Positions 5,637 to 6,133 of a stretch of 6,133 nucleotides of DNA are shown here, piece by piece. The notes under the pieces were generated by a model. It was given only the letters and a program-made list of their open reading frames with translations, was not told the DNA's origin and made no database searches. The stretch's first letter is position 1. Every line of letters begins with the position of its first letter. The stretch is from Acidimicrobiia bacterium (GTDB taxonomy: Bacteria; Actinomycetota; Acidimicrobiia; IMCC26256; JAENVU01). A program made the position numbers and the translations under genes. The stretch covers positions 1-6,133 of the forward strand of contig JADGON010000294.1 of assembly GCA_017882945.1 (NCBI GenBank), given 5' to 3'.

Positions 5637-6133
5637 GTCGCGAGCACCGCCGCCAGCGACTCGAGCGAAGCGAGGGAGTGGCCCTCCACGAACTCGTCGA
5701 CGAAGGGCAGGGCGGCGGCCATCCCCGCGGCAAGCGGTGCGTACCCGGGTGTGGCCTTCAGTGGGTTGACCCAGACGATCTTGTGCGCGACGCGCTGGAG
5801 CCGCGCCATCTCCTCGGCGAGCTGATCGGCATCGCCGCGCTCCCAACCGTCCGAGATGACGACGACGGTCGCCCCTCGCGCCATGCCTCGAATCCCCCAC
5901 TCCTCGTTGAACGCGCGGAGGCCCTCACCGAGCCGGGTGCCTCCCGACCAGTCCACGACCCGACGTGCGGCCGCGCTCAACGCGGCATCCGGATCCCGGC
6001 TCGTCAGCTCCCGGGTGATGCGGGTCAATCGGGTGCCGAGTGCGAAGACCTCCACCCGACCGCGCGCGATCACGACGGTGTGGAGGAAGCGAACGAGGGC
6101 CCGCGCGTACGGCTCCATCGACCCGCTCACGTC
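5633..6133 (-). CDS. coxE: CoxE-type VWA domain protein, C-terminal part (5' end outside window)
   Basis: The 166 visible residues begin exactly at the metal-ion-dependent adhesion site. Numbering from the window edge, they show DVSGSM (1-6), the SGGTRLGEGL segment with Thr66, and VVISDGWERGD with Asp95. Downstream come HKIVWVNPLKATPGY and an AAALPFVDEFVEGHSLASLE tail. This combination is characteristic of the VWA_CoxE family. CoxE proteins are encoded beside form I and form II carbon monoxide dehydrogenases and related molybdenum hydroxylases; with a MoxR-type ATPase (CoxD) they are thought to mature the active site. The following xdhC-like genes fit this role. The reading frame is open to position 6133, with GTG and ATG codons inside the adhesion-site motif, so neither can be the true start. 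Several hundred N-terminal residues are expected upstream. The enzyme substrate cannot be told from this window. Confidence 0.9.
   Translation of the reverse strand, partial: DVSGSMEPYARALVRFLHTVVIARGRVEVFALGTRLTRITRELTSRDPDAALSAAARRVVDWSGGTRLGEGLRAFNEEWGIRGMARGATVVVISDGWERGDADQLAEEMARLQRVAHKIVWVNPLKATPGYAPLAAGMAAALPFVDEFVEGHSLASLESLAAVLAT

Overview
The window is a very GC-rich stretch in which every gene I can support lies on the minus strand, so the reading order runs from the right end to the left end. Composition, frequent GTG starts and the gene set (a PgsA-like enzyme, a fused nucleotidyltransferase/phosphohexomutase-like protein, then gcvH) suggest an actinobacterium, possibly an Acidimicrobiia-like lineage. 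The class-level guess is weak and rests on remembered gene order.

Right part (6133 to 4448): the 3' part of a CoxE-type VWA protein, followed by two short genes that together look like one XdhC/CoxI maturation factor: an N-terminal XdhC_CoxI domain protein and a separate Rossmann-type XdhC_C protein. Such genes normally serve molybdenum hydroxylases of the xanthine/CO dehydrogenase family. The enzyme subunits themselves are not in the window and would be expected beyond position 6133. Middle part (4431 to 3389): an SDR-fold protein whose catalytic Tyr and Lys are replaced, coupled by a 4-nt overlap to a small Dabb-domain protein. Left part (3356 to 1): a CDP-alcohol phosphatidyltransferase, coupled by a 4-nt overlap to the 828-residue nucleotidyltransferase/left-handed beta helix/phosphohexomutase-like fusion, then the start of gcvH, cut by the window edge. 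The left part looks like a conserved housekeeping block of envelope lipid, sugar nucleotide and glycine cleavage genes. The right part looks like an accessory redox-enzyme maturation block.

Packing is extremely tight. The largest gap between genes is 34 nt, no gap has room for an obvious promoter or terminator, and no RNA gene, insertion sequence or CRISPR array is visible. Three junctions are GTGA stop/start overlaps. Two others are bridged by tiny ORFs that begin and end with ATGA overlaps, and one of these sits inside an imperfect 20-bp tandem duplication. The points most worth a second look are the degenerate active-site loops of the phosphohexomutase-like domain, the split XdhC, the Tyr/Lys-less SDR paired with a Dabb protein, and the ATGA relay junctions. 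I see no clearly new multi-gene system.
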